Source: Lutjanus erythropterus
Taxonomy: Eukaryota > Chordata > Actinopteri > Lutjaniformes > Lutjanidae
Direction: 5' to 3'
DNA length: 64,000 bases
NCBI GenBank assembly: GCA_020091685.1
Contig: CM034610.1
Location: 11,716,746-11,780,745 of the forward strand
The notes beneath the pieces were generated by a model. The model did not search any database, had not been told where the DNA came from, and worked only from the letters and a program-made list of their open reading frames with translations. A program made the translations under genes and the position numbers. Of the stretch, positions 1 to 24,052 are shown one piece after another (the first letter of the stretch is position 1; each line of letters begins with the position of its first letter).

Positions 1-289
1 ATGGGCTAAACAAACAAATAGAAATCACTTATCTGAGTTGGTTACTGACAAGGACATGAGGAGAGAGATGCATCATTTGATTATTGAGTCACACAAATGG
101 GCCTCCATGTGGCTGCACATTAAAGAAATCTATAGAGCAGTTTCCAGAAAGAACTGCTAGACTTCCCATGGCTGAAGTTGTGTATCTGATAAAATGCAGA
201 CAGCACATGAATGCACAGCTGCAGCACTCGTGGTCTTGTGTCATGCAGCATGCAGACTGTGTTGTTGTTGGGCTGCTTGTCTCTCACAG

Positions 290-13002
<12,713 letters not shown>

Positions 13003-14801
13003 TACACATCAGACATACACAGATTCTCAGCAACATATACTGTGCACCTGCCGAAAACTTGTAATACTGTGGACCACGATATCATCGTTGCCTTACATTC
13101 TTTCTTGCCTTCAGAAATGTTATGGACAAAGAGGAACATTTTATCTCTCTTGATACTGTGTACCCTGCAAATAACCCAAAGTCTTTATCAAAGAGCAAAG
13201 AGTATGTAAATATTAACTTATTTTTGTCTTTTGGGGCAGAATTTTGAAGAGGTAGCTGCTGAAATGTATATAAACCTATGCAAATACCAGTCTGTGGATT
13301 GTATAGACAGGGTGAATATATTCCAGGGATAGTTCAGATTATTTGAAGTGGAGTTTTGTGAGATACGTGTTGATAGTCATTGTATTAGTTACAGTAGATG
13401 CAATTGGCATGTTCCCAGTTTGGAGAAGCAGAGACGGAACAAGCAGGGAGGCTAAGCAATGAATTAAGGGTCAACAACAAAAGATATTTTAGCCACTTAA
13501 AAAAGGGCCTCTCAAAAAAATCAGGATCAGTTCAAGTGTAGGCTATATTAAAAATATTTTGACTTCTTTACTTTGCCATCAGGCAGTTTTATCTGACAGG
13601 AAAGTGCTGTTATACAAGCCAAATATCGCTCTCTCCAAACTAACCAAACTCCATAGGTGATATCAGTAATTTTACCTGGCAGAACACAGGAGTTGTTGGT
13701 CTACAGCTGCTTTGATCTGTTAAGATTGTTTGTGTTGTAGTGTTTTAAAAGGATAATTCAGGTTCACCAAAGTCACACAATAACAGACAAACAGCTTGAG
13801 GCAGCGGTAAACCAGCAACTCCTGTGCCTGGTAAAATTACTGATTTTATCTATGGCGTTTTGCTGGTTTGTAGAGAGTGATATTGGCCTGTATAATGGCT
13901 ATGTCCTGTCAGAAAATGCTGTCTGATGGTGAAGATGTTCTAAACATGGTGTACACTTAAACTGGGGTTATGCTGCCCTGCATCTACTGCAGCTAAAACA
14001 GTGACCATCCGTAAGTACCTCATACAACTACACTTAAAATAATCCAGACTTTCCCCTTAATGTTTGTATTTGAGTCTCCTTAGTTCCTTGTCATTCCCCA
14101 ACTTTGTCTCTGTAGGATCTGTGTATTATTGTCTCTTGTGCTGATTTTGTGTAAAAACTTCTACTCGGTTTGAGATTATCTGTTACTTTGAGATGTAAAT
14201 ATTGTAAATGTGCTGTGTGTGCTAATGTTAAACCTTTTTTTTGATCTTATATTTAACATATGTTGGATGTGTGTTTTCAGGTGCCCTGATAAGTGTTGTT
14301 ACACTATACTTTCACATGAAAGTAACTGAATACAACCTCATGCTGGAGCTACGAGGTATATAGTGTAGCCTTACTGTTTGATAAACTGTGGACAATGAAG
14401 CAGCTTGATCCATCTGGATCCATGATTCTAGTTACTAATCATTCCATCTTCAAGATCTCTTCCTTGTTGATTTATCAGTGCCTTCTTCCAACCCACATGC
14501 TGCAGCAGTGACAGTTAATCACAGCAAAAATGTGGCCGTTTTTTTCACTTTGTGGTCTTTTTGTTTCCACTGGACCTCTTACTGTAAACAGTACAGTAAT
14601 GTTGAGAAAATAAGATTCGTACATTGTGTTATGGATATTAAAAAGACTATGTTTGGTAGTGTTTCTTAGTAATCCAACTTTTCTGAAAATTCTTCCATCA
14701 GTTAGCACTTCAACACATGCTGGACCTTTGCTTTGTACAAGAGGCTATTTTTATGACTATTTTTCTATGTGCATTGTATTTCTGTACATTTTGCTGATAA
14801 G
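13003..14801 (+). other. SLC38A10 3' UTR with family A MITE
   Basis: No gene is seen between the SLC38A10 stop and its poly(A) signal. About 40% is a fold-back MITE (13325-14058). The remainder is AT-rich unique sequence with no ORF resembling a known protein. Confidence 0.6.
13325..14058. mobile_element. Fold-back MITE family A, copy 2
   Basis: One of the two most complete copies. The left arm starts ccagggatagttcagatt and runs through gtggagttttgtgagatac. The right arm ends gtaagtacctcatacaac, then aaaataatccagactttccc. Internal inverted segments aatcagtaattttacctggc and ctggtaaaattactgatttt confirm the palindrome. It lies wholly in the SLC38A10 3' UTR, so the mRNA could form a long hairpin. 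Confidence 0.8.
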
Positions 14802-14807
14802 AATAAA
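14802..14807 (+). terminator. Poly(A) signal AATAAA, SLC38A10
   Basis: AATAAA in an AT-rich context 1.8 kb after the stop codon. A possible opposing signal for NDUFAF8 is at 14881-14886. Confidence 0.55.
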
Positions 14808-14880
14808 TCAAAACATCTCTATGACGCCCGGTGCTGTTGGCCTGTTTTTGGACAAGAAAGACAGACAGTGTAGGCAATGT

Positions 14881-14886
14881 TTTATT
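14881..14886 (-). terminator. Possible poly(A) signal AATAAA, NDUFAF8
   Basis: TTTATT on + reads AATAAA on -. It is the nearest canonical hexamer I saw downstream of the NDUFAF8 stop, and would give a 3' UTR of about 0.8 kb. It sits 74 bp from the SLC38A10 signal on the other strand. Confidence 0.35.
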
Positions 14887-14949
14887 CACCTTTGTACATT
14901 TTCCACCTCTGTATATACACAGATATATCAGTCTAATGGACCAGTAGTA

Positions 14950-15421
14950 TGGCTGGGTGTCAGTACCTGGTACCTTTAAGTTATTGACAGAAATGACCCA
15001 ATACCAAGTAGTATTGAAATTCCTCCAGTCAAACAATACCTGCATTCAATCATTTTTGTACCCAGATCTAAAAAAACAAACAAAACTATTTGTATGGTTT
15101 TGCTTGCAGCCAGTCATAACAAGCATTTCCGATATCATGTGATGTGACTGGGCCACTACAGCAGCAGCTATGATCCATACAGTCTGTGGTATGGTGAGGT
15201 TGGACACAGTGTATTTGACAGAGCTGGCAGTGCAGCATGCTGGGATGCCACCAAAATGCTCCAAAGAATGGCTATACTAAAGACATAAAAGTAAATGAAT
15301 AAAATGTGGAGGGATTATTTCAGGAACGCTTCACATGATGGGAATCAAATGAAGTGCTCTATTGGTACCGGTATCTATTTAAGGGTACTGGTATTGTAAT
15401 ATTTTAAATTAAGCCCAGCCC
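14950..15421. mobile_element. TIR element between SLC38A10 and NDUFAF8
   Basis: The left end tggctgggtgtcagtacc, then tggtacc. The right end ggtaccggtatc ... aagcccagccctt. The ends are inverted and imperfect. No transposase. Its type is common in teleost genomes; the superfamily was not assigned. Confidence 0.6.
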
Positions 15422-15645
15422 TTCGTAGTGCTACATGGCTCCATTTCAACAGTGTCGCAAAAAAGACAACACATATAGTTAATTTACAGAGCCAAGTAAA
15501 GAGAGTGCTATGTCATCATCAAGATAAAATGCTTCCAGCACCACAAGTCATCACTTGAACCTTCATGTCTTCTCCAACAGCACTGAGCAGTTGATGTGAC
15601 AGTCCACTGACTTTGACCCTTTAACAAAGCCAGATCAGTTTCCAT

Positions 15646-17487
15646 TCATTTGGCTTTTTTCTTGGCCTGTAAAAAAGAATGACAACATTTTAATGATGAC
15701 CAACTGTCAGCGTAACATAAGACCAGCAGGAGGTTTAATCAAAGTACCACTTACTGCAGTCATAAAGCAGGTCTTCAGTGCTTCAAATTCCTTAGCACAC
15801 AGGTCCTTCTTCAGCTCCTGTCTGCCTGTTGTGGTAGCTGCCACACACTTCCCATATGCTGCTGCCTGAATCACACAGAAGTGGACATTACATAAGGGAA
15901 AGAAACAGTAAGTAAAAGTCCATTTTTTAGTACATTAAAGTACACAGTAGTGTAATTTTCTTCATTTTTGCTATTACTCTTATTATTTATTTTCTTTTCA
16001 TGTTGCTTTACACATTGTAATCATACTAATCTTTTTTTTCCATCTTGCTCATACCATTTGTGTCTGTGCAGTGAGAGACAACTACATTTTAAAGTATAAT
16101 CCTGTATTGAGTACTAACAGTTAAGTTCAACCTATTCCCCTAAAGCCAAACTCTAGTCTAAATATATGAAGCAACATTGAATCTAATTTAAAACACACAA
16201 ATAATCAAGTGCTTTATACTTTAATAACAGGCATGTGTCGTGACAAAAAAGTCCTCAGAAGATGGGCCAGTAAGGTCTGGGCTTAGTGCCACAACACCTT
16301 ATCAATCTTATTAAAAAACCACAGTTATCACTCTTATTTTAAAAGTTCAGACCATCATTAAAGGAAGAATCGGGAAGAATCTGGAAGAATCACTGGAGGA
16401 GCAATAAGTTCTGCCATACAAAGTTTATTGATCTCTCTGGTGTAGAAAAATCAACAAGCATGAGTCAAAACCGGGGTGAAGAAAGGGGCTCAACACTCTA
16501 TTATATACCAGTTTGGAGGCTGTCAGAGCCTCCTCCCTTTTTTAACATTTCGACTCACATCCAAACATACCTGTGTATCAAGTATTCTTCTTATTTGGCC
16601 TTAGCGTAATTCATATTCTAGCAAAATGTTACTTTTGGAGGAAAAGGAAAGGAAAGGAAGGAAAAGGACAGCTGGCCTGACAACTGGCTTGTGGTGTAAA
16701 CAGGTCCTGGGAAAGTACCAAAAGTATCAAGATAAGGATGATGATAATGATGCCAAGTACAGCACTACAACTGTAGCAATACAATGTAGCAATACTGGAT
16801 GAACATCATGATGAGAAAATATGCCACTACACATGTTCTGGTAACCTGTGGTGCAACACTGCTACAATTTAGGTGGATGTTGACATTCAAAGGCTGTTAA
16901 AATGGAACATGGACTGGACTAAAAGGTCTATTTCTGCATCGACATTAATAAGTAAAATTTGTACGTCGTAAGGTGTTTTTATGTCTTAAAGGACTTGTGT
17001 AGGATTCAGTGGCATCCAGCGGTAAGGGTGCAAGATTGCAAACACCTCTACTCACTCTCCCCCTTTCAAGTTTATAGGAAAAACTACTGTTACTGTGAAA
17101 AAAGCAAAAGACTGTCTGGAGCCAGTGTTGGGTTGGTCCCTTCTGGGCTACTTTAGGAATAGCTCTCTAGAGAGCTTATTCTAATGGAACAAAAACACTG
17201 CATTTTATTTTTATTTTTAAATGATTATACACTAGTGAAAACACACTGACTATGAATATTATGTTCCATTTCAGCCATATACTGCCAGTAAATCCTACAC
17301 ACTGGACCTTTACTAGCTAAGAGGGCAAACTGAAGTTGTAGTCATGTCAAGTTAGCTTAGCACAGCACGACATTCATTGCTAAACTGTGACAACGTCAGT
17401 TCTTACCTCTCCTGAACACTGTGCAAAAAGTTCGGGGAAAAGTCTCATTTTCTCTCGACTGCGACTCCAGACATTTGACGCAGACAT
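15646..17487 (-). CDS. ndufaf8: NDUFAF8, mitochondrial complex I assembly factor 8 (C17orf89)
   Basis: Small mitochondrial protein that works with NDUFAF5 in assembling respiratory complex I. Three coding exons on the minus strand: 17487-17407, 15865-15755 and 15666-15646, giving 70 residues (human 74). The protein starts MSASNVWSRSREKMRLFPEL and ends CFMTAAKKKAK. It has the twin CX9C fold of the family: C-SGEAAAYGK-C across the exon 1/2 join and C-AKEFEALKT-C in exon 2. Each cysteine pair is separated by exactly nine residues, as expected for import through the MIA40 pathway. All splice sites are GT-AG and phase is zero throughout. The gene is head-to-head with TEPSIN and tail-to-tail with SLC38A10, matching human 17q25.3. 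Its exons are too short to show as long ORFs. Confidence 0.93.
16988..17311. mobile_element. TIR MITE in NDUFAF8 intron 1
   Basis: The left end is aaaggacttgtgtaggattc; the right end is aatcctacacactggacctt. They are near-perfect inverted repeats. The motif 'gtgtaggattcagtggcatc' is typical of a very common percomorph MITE. A 102-bp deleted relative is at 57081-57182. Confidence 0.8.
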
Positions 17488-17915
17488 GGCTGCTGTTCAG
17501 GCGGGAACGGAGGTCCAGCTGACGAGCGCGAGGAAGATGAATTGATAATTGACAAACAGACGCTGCTTCACAGTTTTAAATGCTTTCAACGCGTTTAGAC
17601 AAACAGACATCATCCGTCATTTGCAGCACTTGTGTAAGCCATGGAGAGCGCCATATTGTTGACCCTGTCATCAAGGAAACACACGGCAGAATATTCGGTT
17701 ACGTGATTCGCTAATCTGTCTGTCAATCTTAGCGCCAGCTCTAGCTTTGCTGAATCTGATTTGCTGTTATTCGACCCCTGGCGTAACCAGAACGCCAATA
17801 GACTTTAGCATTCCTACTTGCTGTTCCGTGATTGGATAGCTGTCACCTCCAGCCCCGCCTTCCCCTCGTAGCCCTAGGAGGAAGATGAGTAACCCGCAGC
17901 CAGGATTGCTAAATC
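17488..17915. promoter_or_regulatory. Bidirectional promoter region, NDUFAF8 / TEPSIN
   Basis: Only 428 bp separate the two start codons, so both transcripts must begin here. The stretch has more CpG and GC than its surroundings (for example tgacgagcgcgaggaag, tcaacgcgtttagac), CCAAT-type boxes (gccaatag; inverted attgg at about 17830) and ETS-like ggaag cores. No TATA box stands out, as expected for housekeeping genes. The exact transcription starts cannot be read. Confidence 0.7.
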
Positions 17916-20709
17916 ATGGCAACATTTATGGAACGGTTAGCCTTTCTTCAGAAAGTAAGTGCTGTTTCCGGTCATTATTAGCTAGATGTAAGAAAACATT
18001 AACTGCTGAACGGAGCGTGACGAACCTATGCTAATGAGTCTGAATCTGTTAAGTTGTACCATCACTAGCATGCTAGTAGCCTGCTAGCTAACAGCAAGAA
18101 GGAACAAATGTAGTTATTGCATTTCATGCCACGTTTCAGTTGAACTGCGAGATTGTTTTTTGAAGTTTAAAAGCAGCAGACAGGCATATAATACTGGTAT
18201 AACTGCTTGTTTGGTTGACACTAACCCGTTACTCAGACCCTAATGTCATGCCAAGTTTGTGTCCATGTCAGTTATGTGTAAAGTACACAAGTTGGGTTAT
18301 AATCAAAGGTTTGTGGGCGATGCAGTTGTCATTGGGTACAACACACACACTTTGAACTTATGATTTAGAATAACTCTGTTTTAACATGATCTTTTCCACC
18401 ACTGCAAGGTCCCGACTCTGATGAAGGCTACAGCAGATGATGAAAACCCTTGTCCTGGCTATCTTTTCCAAGAGATTGGTAGTATCCTTTGACAGCTTGT
18501 GTTGTGGTTGAGATCAGGGTCGGGAAAGGGATAAAGGGATAAAAAAAAACTAAAGGGATAGCAAGCTATTTAATCACAAGTGATTTTAGATTTTTTGGGG
18601 GGTGCTTTATATGTTGCATGTGCATGACTAATGTGAAATTTGGACAGGTTTGTCTGCAGAATTAGCAGTTTCAGAGATGTTTGTAGCTGCAGGCAATCTG
18701 GTGACACCTGTAAGCACAAGTTAATATTTATTTATAAGGGTTTAGTCAGGTTTTATCTGTCCCTCACACCGTCAAACATGAGTTTGTGAGCTATTACTAA
18801 ACAAAACACACTTCAACAAAAACAACTGTACTACTTTTCATCTGTGGCAATCCTACACATGCAATTGCCAGGAAAAAAGCCATTGTTGTGAGTGGCTGGG
18901 ACCAGTTGAGGCTGCCCACTGCAGGGACAGAGTGAAGACTCAGTTTGTCCAGATCAGACATACTGTGTCTACTACTGTATGCTATGGTAAGATCCTTAAC
19001 CATCTTCACACTGTAGAAATCTCCCATGAGTCTTCAGGTTGTGGTCAGTGTTTGTTGGAGTACCTCCTGGAGAGACTGCAGGTGGAGTCCTGTCACGTCA
19101 AACTCAAGGTGAGAACGACGCTTTTATTAAAGTTTTAAATCTTGGTCATTTTCCTCGCCTTCCTATCTGTGAGTAACTCATGGTTCGGTCCATGCTTCTG
19201 GTGTTTCAGGTGCTGAAGATCTTTGTCCATCTTTGTGGCCATGGCTCAAACCATTTCCTCACAGAACTTCGAAGGAACTCCACCTTCATCCAGCAAGCGT
19301 CAGGTCAGACATTTTGCATTTAGCTCCATTGAACTCTGTCATCACCCTGTGGCTGCACGATCACCTCGATGTTCACTTGCTGTTGGGTGTTTTGCTTTTT
19401 AAGTTTATAGCGGTCCTCCTGATCCTATCCATGGCACAGCATTGTACCAGAAAGTGAGAAATACAGCACAGGTGAGACAGAAGTTGTATTTACTGATATC
19501 AGTCATATAAGTTGTAGCTGCAGGGAAAACACACTCAAATTAGTTTCTGTTTGCAGGAGGTGGCCAGGTTGCTTTTCACAGATACAATTTCCACCAAAAG
19601 CGGCATCTCCCCGCTCAACCTAGCCCCCCCAACAATGGGTGAGTAACAAGGGTAATTCACTGTCATGTAACATTAGGGTAACAGCAGACTTGAAAACAAA
19701 TCACAATTGTCAGAACTCATTCCTGCTGTAATGTGTGATAATACTGTACATCATCTGAATATATTAGATAGAGCATGAGTGTCTATGAGGAGCCTAAAGG
19801 AATAGTTTGGATTATTTGAAGTGCGGTTGTATTAGCTATAGTAGATGAATGTTGACATGCCCCAAGTTAGGAGAAGCTGAGAGGGGCACCAGCAGGGAAG
19901 CTGAACGATGTACTGCTGTGAACATTGTCAGTAACAAGGGGATTTTAGCCACTTAAAAAAACACTCACCTAGAAAATTCAAAATCAATTTAAATGTAAAC
20001 TATATTTAGCTTTTTTTTTGTTTTTGCTTTAATTTGTGGTAAAACATCCATTCCTGACAGGAAACCAGCGTAATCTAATCCAAACATTTCTGTCCACACT
20101 AACCAAACTCCACAGGCAAAATCAGTAATTTTAATTTACACAGCATGTGAGTTGCTGGTTTACCGCTGCCTCAATCTGTTAGTTTGTGTTATTATGTGAC
20201 TTTGGTGAATCCGAACTGTAATTTTAAAACGCCAAAGTCACACAATGACACAAACAAACCAACCAATCAAGGCAGCAGTGGTAGACCAGCAGCTTCCATG
20301 TTCCACATGGTAAAATGACTGATTTTGCCTGTGGAATTGGTTGGTTTGGAGTGACTAAAATGCTCTTTGCTGCTGACCTTATCAATATGTTGCCTGGCTT
20401 CCATGCTGGAATACCACTGGAATACTCCTATCTGCCTCTCCTGAGGGTGTGCCGACTGATAAGTACCTCATACAACCACACTTCAAATAATCTGAACTAT
20501 CCATTTAATTAATTTTAATGAGTTACATAAGGTTCCTTCTATTTTGTGAACTTAAAGCCTTGAGCACAATAGGTCTTCTGTGTCTTTCTGTCTAGGTATG
20601 GGCTCAGGAACCTCCCACAGGTCAGGAATGCAGGGCTTTGGATACAGCCCAGGGAAGCAAGGGGCAGGTGAGCGACACACCATCTCCCTCTCCCTCTCTC
20701 TCTCTCTCT

Positions 20710-20778
<69 letters not shown>

Positions 20779-22801
20779 CTCTCAAAAACAAATCCAATCA
20801 AGCTCATCTTCTCTATTTATTTCTGTACCTTTTGTCTGTCTGTACCTGCGGCCTCCCAGGAGGCAGAGACTCACTGCTGGATAAGATCCAGAAAGCTGCA
20901 GAGGTAGTGGCCAGTGCTGTACTTCCCCCAACTGAGCACCAGGGCATCCGTCTCCATGACAACCATTACAGGGCCGTAGTTGCGCCCTCTGCACCCATAG
21001 AGGTGGCCGTGCCTGCATGTGCTTATAACCTACCTGCTCGCAGACCAAAAGGTGAGAGGTTGAAACTAAATAGACGGCTTGAATCTAGATGCAGAGTCTG
21101 AAGTGTGTCGAGACTTGGATCAGATTTGATAAAAACTTTTGGGACTACCATGTCTTCACCACAGCATTGACCCAGAGGTGCCCAGGGCAGGTAGGAGGCG
21201 GCTGGGAGGAGACTGACAGCGGCAACAGCTCCTCTCACAACTCCTCTCAGGATATCGCCGCTAACAGCAGGGCCTCTGTGGGAAGCAAGTCAGCTGGTAC
21301 CGGGAGCCAATCAGGGGCCAGTAGAGAGAGCAGCGGGGACCTATCAGAACGGTGCGTGGCAGTGTCATCAAAAAATAAACCGCACTTGTTCTCACTTTCT
21401 CCACATCATTGTCATTTCTGTCTCAAACGCTGTCTGGTGTCCAGGGTAGAAGCATTGCAGTTGGGGGACTGTGGCCAGGAGATGGCGCTCATCAGCAGAC
21501 TGACTGAAGGATCCAGAGTTTTCCTGTCCAGAGAGGAGAGCCAGCACTTCATCAAAGAGTCAGTCCATCTCATTTCAGACTGAGAATACAAATTCCCCCT
21601 TTATGAACATAAGTGCAACATTATATTTTGACGCTCTGCACCAGAATGAATTTTTCAAAGAACATGCTGGCTCTGTTCATTTTTTTGTAATTGTTGGGAC
21701 TAGTGTGGCCTGATTTCTGTCTTGTTTGATCTGTCAGGTGCTCCATTCTCAACTGTGAGGTTGTGCTGGAGTTGCTCTCAAGCAAGCTTCAGGATCCCTC
21801 AAACACTGTTAAGATGGTAACAATGTTTATGAGTTTACTAAGATCCATGTTTTCTTCACGATACTGCGCAGTCCTAACATACACATCTTTGTTTTCCTCC
21901 AATCCTGTAGCGGGCACTGTGTGCTGTATCCTGCCTCCTGACCTCTGACCTCCTCTCTCTGGAGCAAATGTTTGGAGCTACACAACGAAGGCTCCGCCAG
22001 CTGAGTGAGGGGGCTCCAGGACCTGTGGCCAACAAAGCCACCAAGGTGAGAGTCATCAAGAGAACGCCACACATGCCGTAGACTGATAGGACAGGAATAG
22101 ATAATCCTCAAAATGAGGGTGTATGTTTTGTTCTTATCTCCTCTCGCCAGATCATGCGACAGTTTGAGGCTCTGATGGGTGGATCTGCTCACGCTTCCAG
22201 GCAGGAGGCAGTGAACAGCAGCCATCAGCCATCAACAACTAATCAACTTTCAACATCTACATACTCGGACCCTTTACTACCCAGCCACTCTGCCGACAAC
22301 GCCAACTTAAACCATTATCAGCTTGACATCTCACCTGCAGGGGTCAACCAGCCACCAAATCACCCATCATCCCTTTCTAGTCTGGACCAGAGAGACTCCT
22401 CTTCAGGGGAGCTGTTGAATGACGGCGATGAGGAGAAACTTTCTCCCATTCAGCAGGAGTCGGTACAGAACCAGGCAGACTCGGCCAGGACTGCTCAGGC
22501 TGAACTGGTCACTGAAGAATCAGATCTCAACACAGACAGGTGCTCGTCCCCTCCAGCTGAGCTCCAGCCCTGTCTGAGCAGACTGTCTCTGTTCAGTGGT
22601 ATGCAGCTGGTGACCAAAGGGAAACCCTTGTGTGAAAGAGAGACGCCCCAGACAGAGACAGTTGACAACGTAAGGGAGATGCCAGCTGTGTTTAACAGTA
22701 TAAGCATCGGTGAAACCGGTGACGATCCCCCTTCAATTTGCAATTCGGCTGCATCTGATAGCAGCCAGCCAGTATCGGCCTTCTCATTTGTCAGCTTTTG
22801 A
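17916..22801 (+). CDS. tepsin: TEPSIN, AP-4 coat accessory protein (ENTHD2)
   Basis: Accessory protein of the AP-4 adaptor coat at the trans-Golgi network. Thirteen exons: 17916-17954, 18409-18478, 19017-19108, 19210-19303, 19404-19471, 19557-19638, 20596-20667, 20860-21051, 21165-21351, 21445-21558, 21738-21816, 21911-22045, 22151-22801; 624 residues. The ENTH domain spans about 1-150 (MATFMERLAFLQKVPTLMKA; CPGYLFQEI; QCLLEYLLERL). A Ser-rich linker (GGGWEETDSGNSSS) precedes the VHS-like domain at about 265-420 (FLSREESQHFIKE; LNCEVVLELL). The carboxy tail holds both AP-4 contacts: SLFSGMQLV at 554-562 for the beta4 ear, and SAFSFVSF at 617-624, the very end, for the epsilon ear. Exon 8 encodes a segment absent from the human protein as I recall it. 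Phase is kept at every junction. The start is the only Met before the ENTH helix. Confidence 0.95.
19796..20511. mobile_element. Fold-back MITE family A, copy 3
   Basis: The left arm is ggaatagtttggattatttg, then aagtgcggttg. The right arm is agtacctcatacaaccacac, then aataatctgaactatccatt. The core includes aatcagtaattttaatttac and its inverse. It lies in TEPSIN intron 6 (19639-20595) and makes up most of it. Confidence 0.75.
20694..20775. repeat. Compound (TC)n-(CA)n microsatellite
   Basis: About nine TC units, then about 31 CA units, in TEPSIN intron 7. The tract begins 26 bp after the donor at 20668 and ends 84 bp before the next acceptor. This is the longest microsatellite in the window and is likely length-polymorphic. 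Confidence 0.95.
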
Positions 22802-23005
22802 CCACATTTTACAGCTGGAACTGTTACCCTCAAACCAATGATGTCATCATGTATATCCTTTCAGAAATTTATTTAATTTTATAAACAAATATCAGATCTG
22901 TAAGGTTATAGCTACAGTATATGTAGATTGCAGATTCACATCATGTTGGAGTTTTTTCTTCGTATGTATGGTGCCTCTTTGTGATTTATATTTAATGAGC
23001 AGATT

Positions 23006-24052
23006 GGACTGAGTTACACCAACAACAAAAAACTGAATTGAATCTAAGATTACTTATAATCAGAGTTTAGCAAAACTAGTTTTAAAATTTGTAAATCTAG
23101 AAATTAAGCAGAGCTCTGTTGCACAGTTAAAAATCTCAGCTTAGAAAATCTAAATTTAGTGATAAACTGAAATTAAATAGAATTCAATCAGTATGATGAT
23201 GCTTGCTTACTCAAATTAAAATAAATGAATAACAAATTTAAGTGATGTTGGGACCTAGTAACTAAAAGAGCAGGAAAACCACTTTTATTTTCTTAACAGT
23301 ATGGTGTATTCTTGTTAGCAGGCTTAACAGCTAACAAAATGTTGCATTGGTTGTGTCCAAAATCACTCACTATCCAGGGATTTCAATGGTAGTGAGCTCA
23401 CTTTATAACTGTGCCGTTAATTTTGTCAGTGCCGTTTTCCGTTCAGCATAATGCATGATGGTATAAAGTTCTCGGTTGCTCACCATTAGTTGTACACTAC
23501 TTTTCACAATGAATAGTGCAATACTTTGAGTCCACTTTATATGGTGTAATACTTCTCACTAGATATTCAACACTACAAAATGGCAGACTCACTATGTCGT
23601 GTACTAATAGTGAGTAGTGAGTGATTTCGGACACAGCCGCTGCCAGCTTTAAAGTTAAAATGTTGAATTGTTTGCTGTCTACCTAAAAAGTTAACAAAAT
23701 CTTACATTGTTTGCTGGTTAGCAAAAAGTTAGTTAATGGCCTAGCTAGTTTACTTGTGATGGCTCAGTAGAGAGGCTCTTAATTTTTCCTCCTTTTGAGA
23801 AAAACTTGTCTGAATTATCAGCTGGAGTGAAAGATTGGATTGAGTTTGTCACTTAATTTCTTTGAGGAACTTGATCATTTATCTCAATCCATCTCAAAAA
23901 GGCAGCCATTTAAAAAGTTAAACTAAACTGAGGTTTAAAGAGAGGTTTTAATTTTAAAACAGTTTTAATAATTTCATGCAACATAATCTTAAAGTTAAAC
24001 CATAACTTAATCTGATTTAAAAATTAATTCTTGTTGGTGCAACCCAGCCTTA
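23006..24052. mobile_element. Fold-back MITE family B, copy 2 (interrupted)
   Basis: The left end is actgagttacaccaacaaca, with aatcagagtttagcaaaac close by. The right end is ttgttggtgcaacccagcct. The arms are inverted copies of each other and match copies 1, 3 and 4. It is about 350 bp longer than copy 1, mostly because another element sits inside it. Confidence 0.75.
23349..23639. mobile_element. TIR MITE nested inside family B copy 2
   Basis: The left end ggttgtgtccaaaatcactc and the right end gagtgatttcggacacagcc are inverted repeats. The interior is symmetric around strings such as actcactat and atagtgagtag. It interrupts the family B arm, so it inserted later. This resembles an abundant teleost MITE starting ggctgtgtccgaaatcactc. 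Confidence 0.7.

Noticed and set aside
14626..15142. Small ORFs at the end of SLC38A10
   Set aside because: Under 120 residues, hydrophobic/AT-driven composition, overlapping a repeat and the poly(A) region; no homology.
20539..21101. ORFs with CVCVCV / THTHTH runs
   Set aside because: Translation of the CA microsatellite, fused to parts of TEPSIN exons in other frames.
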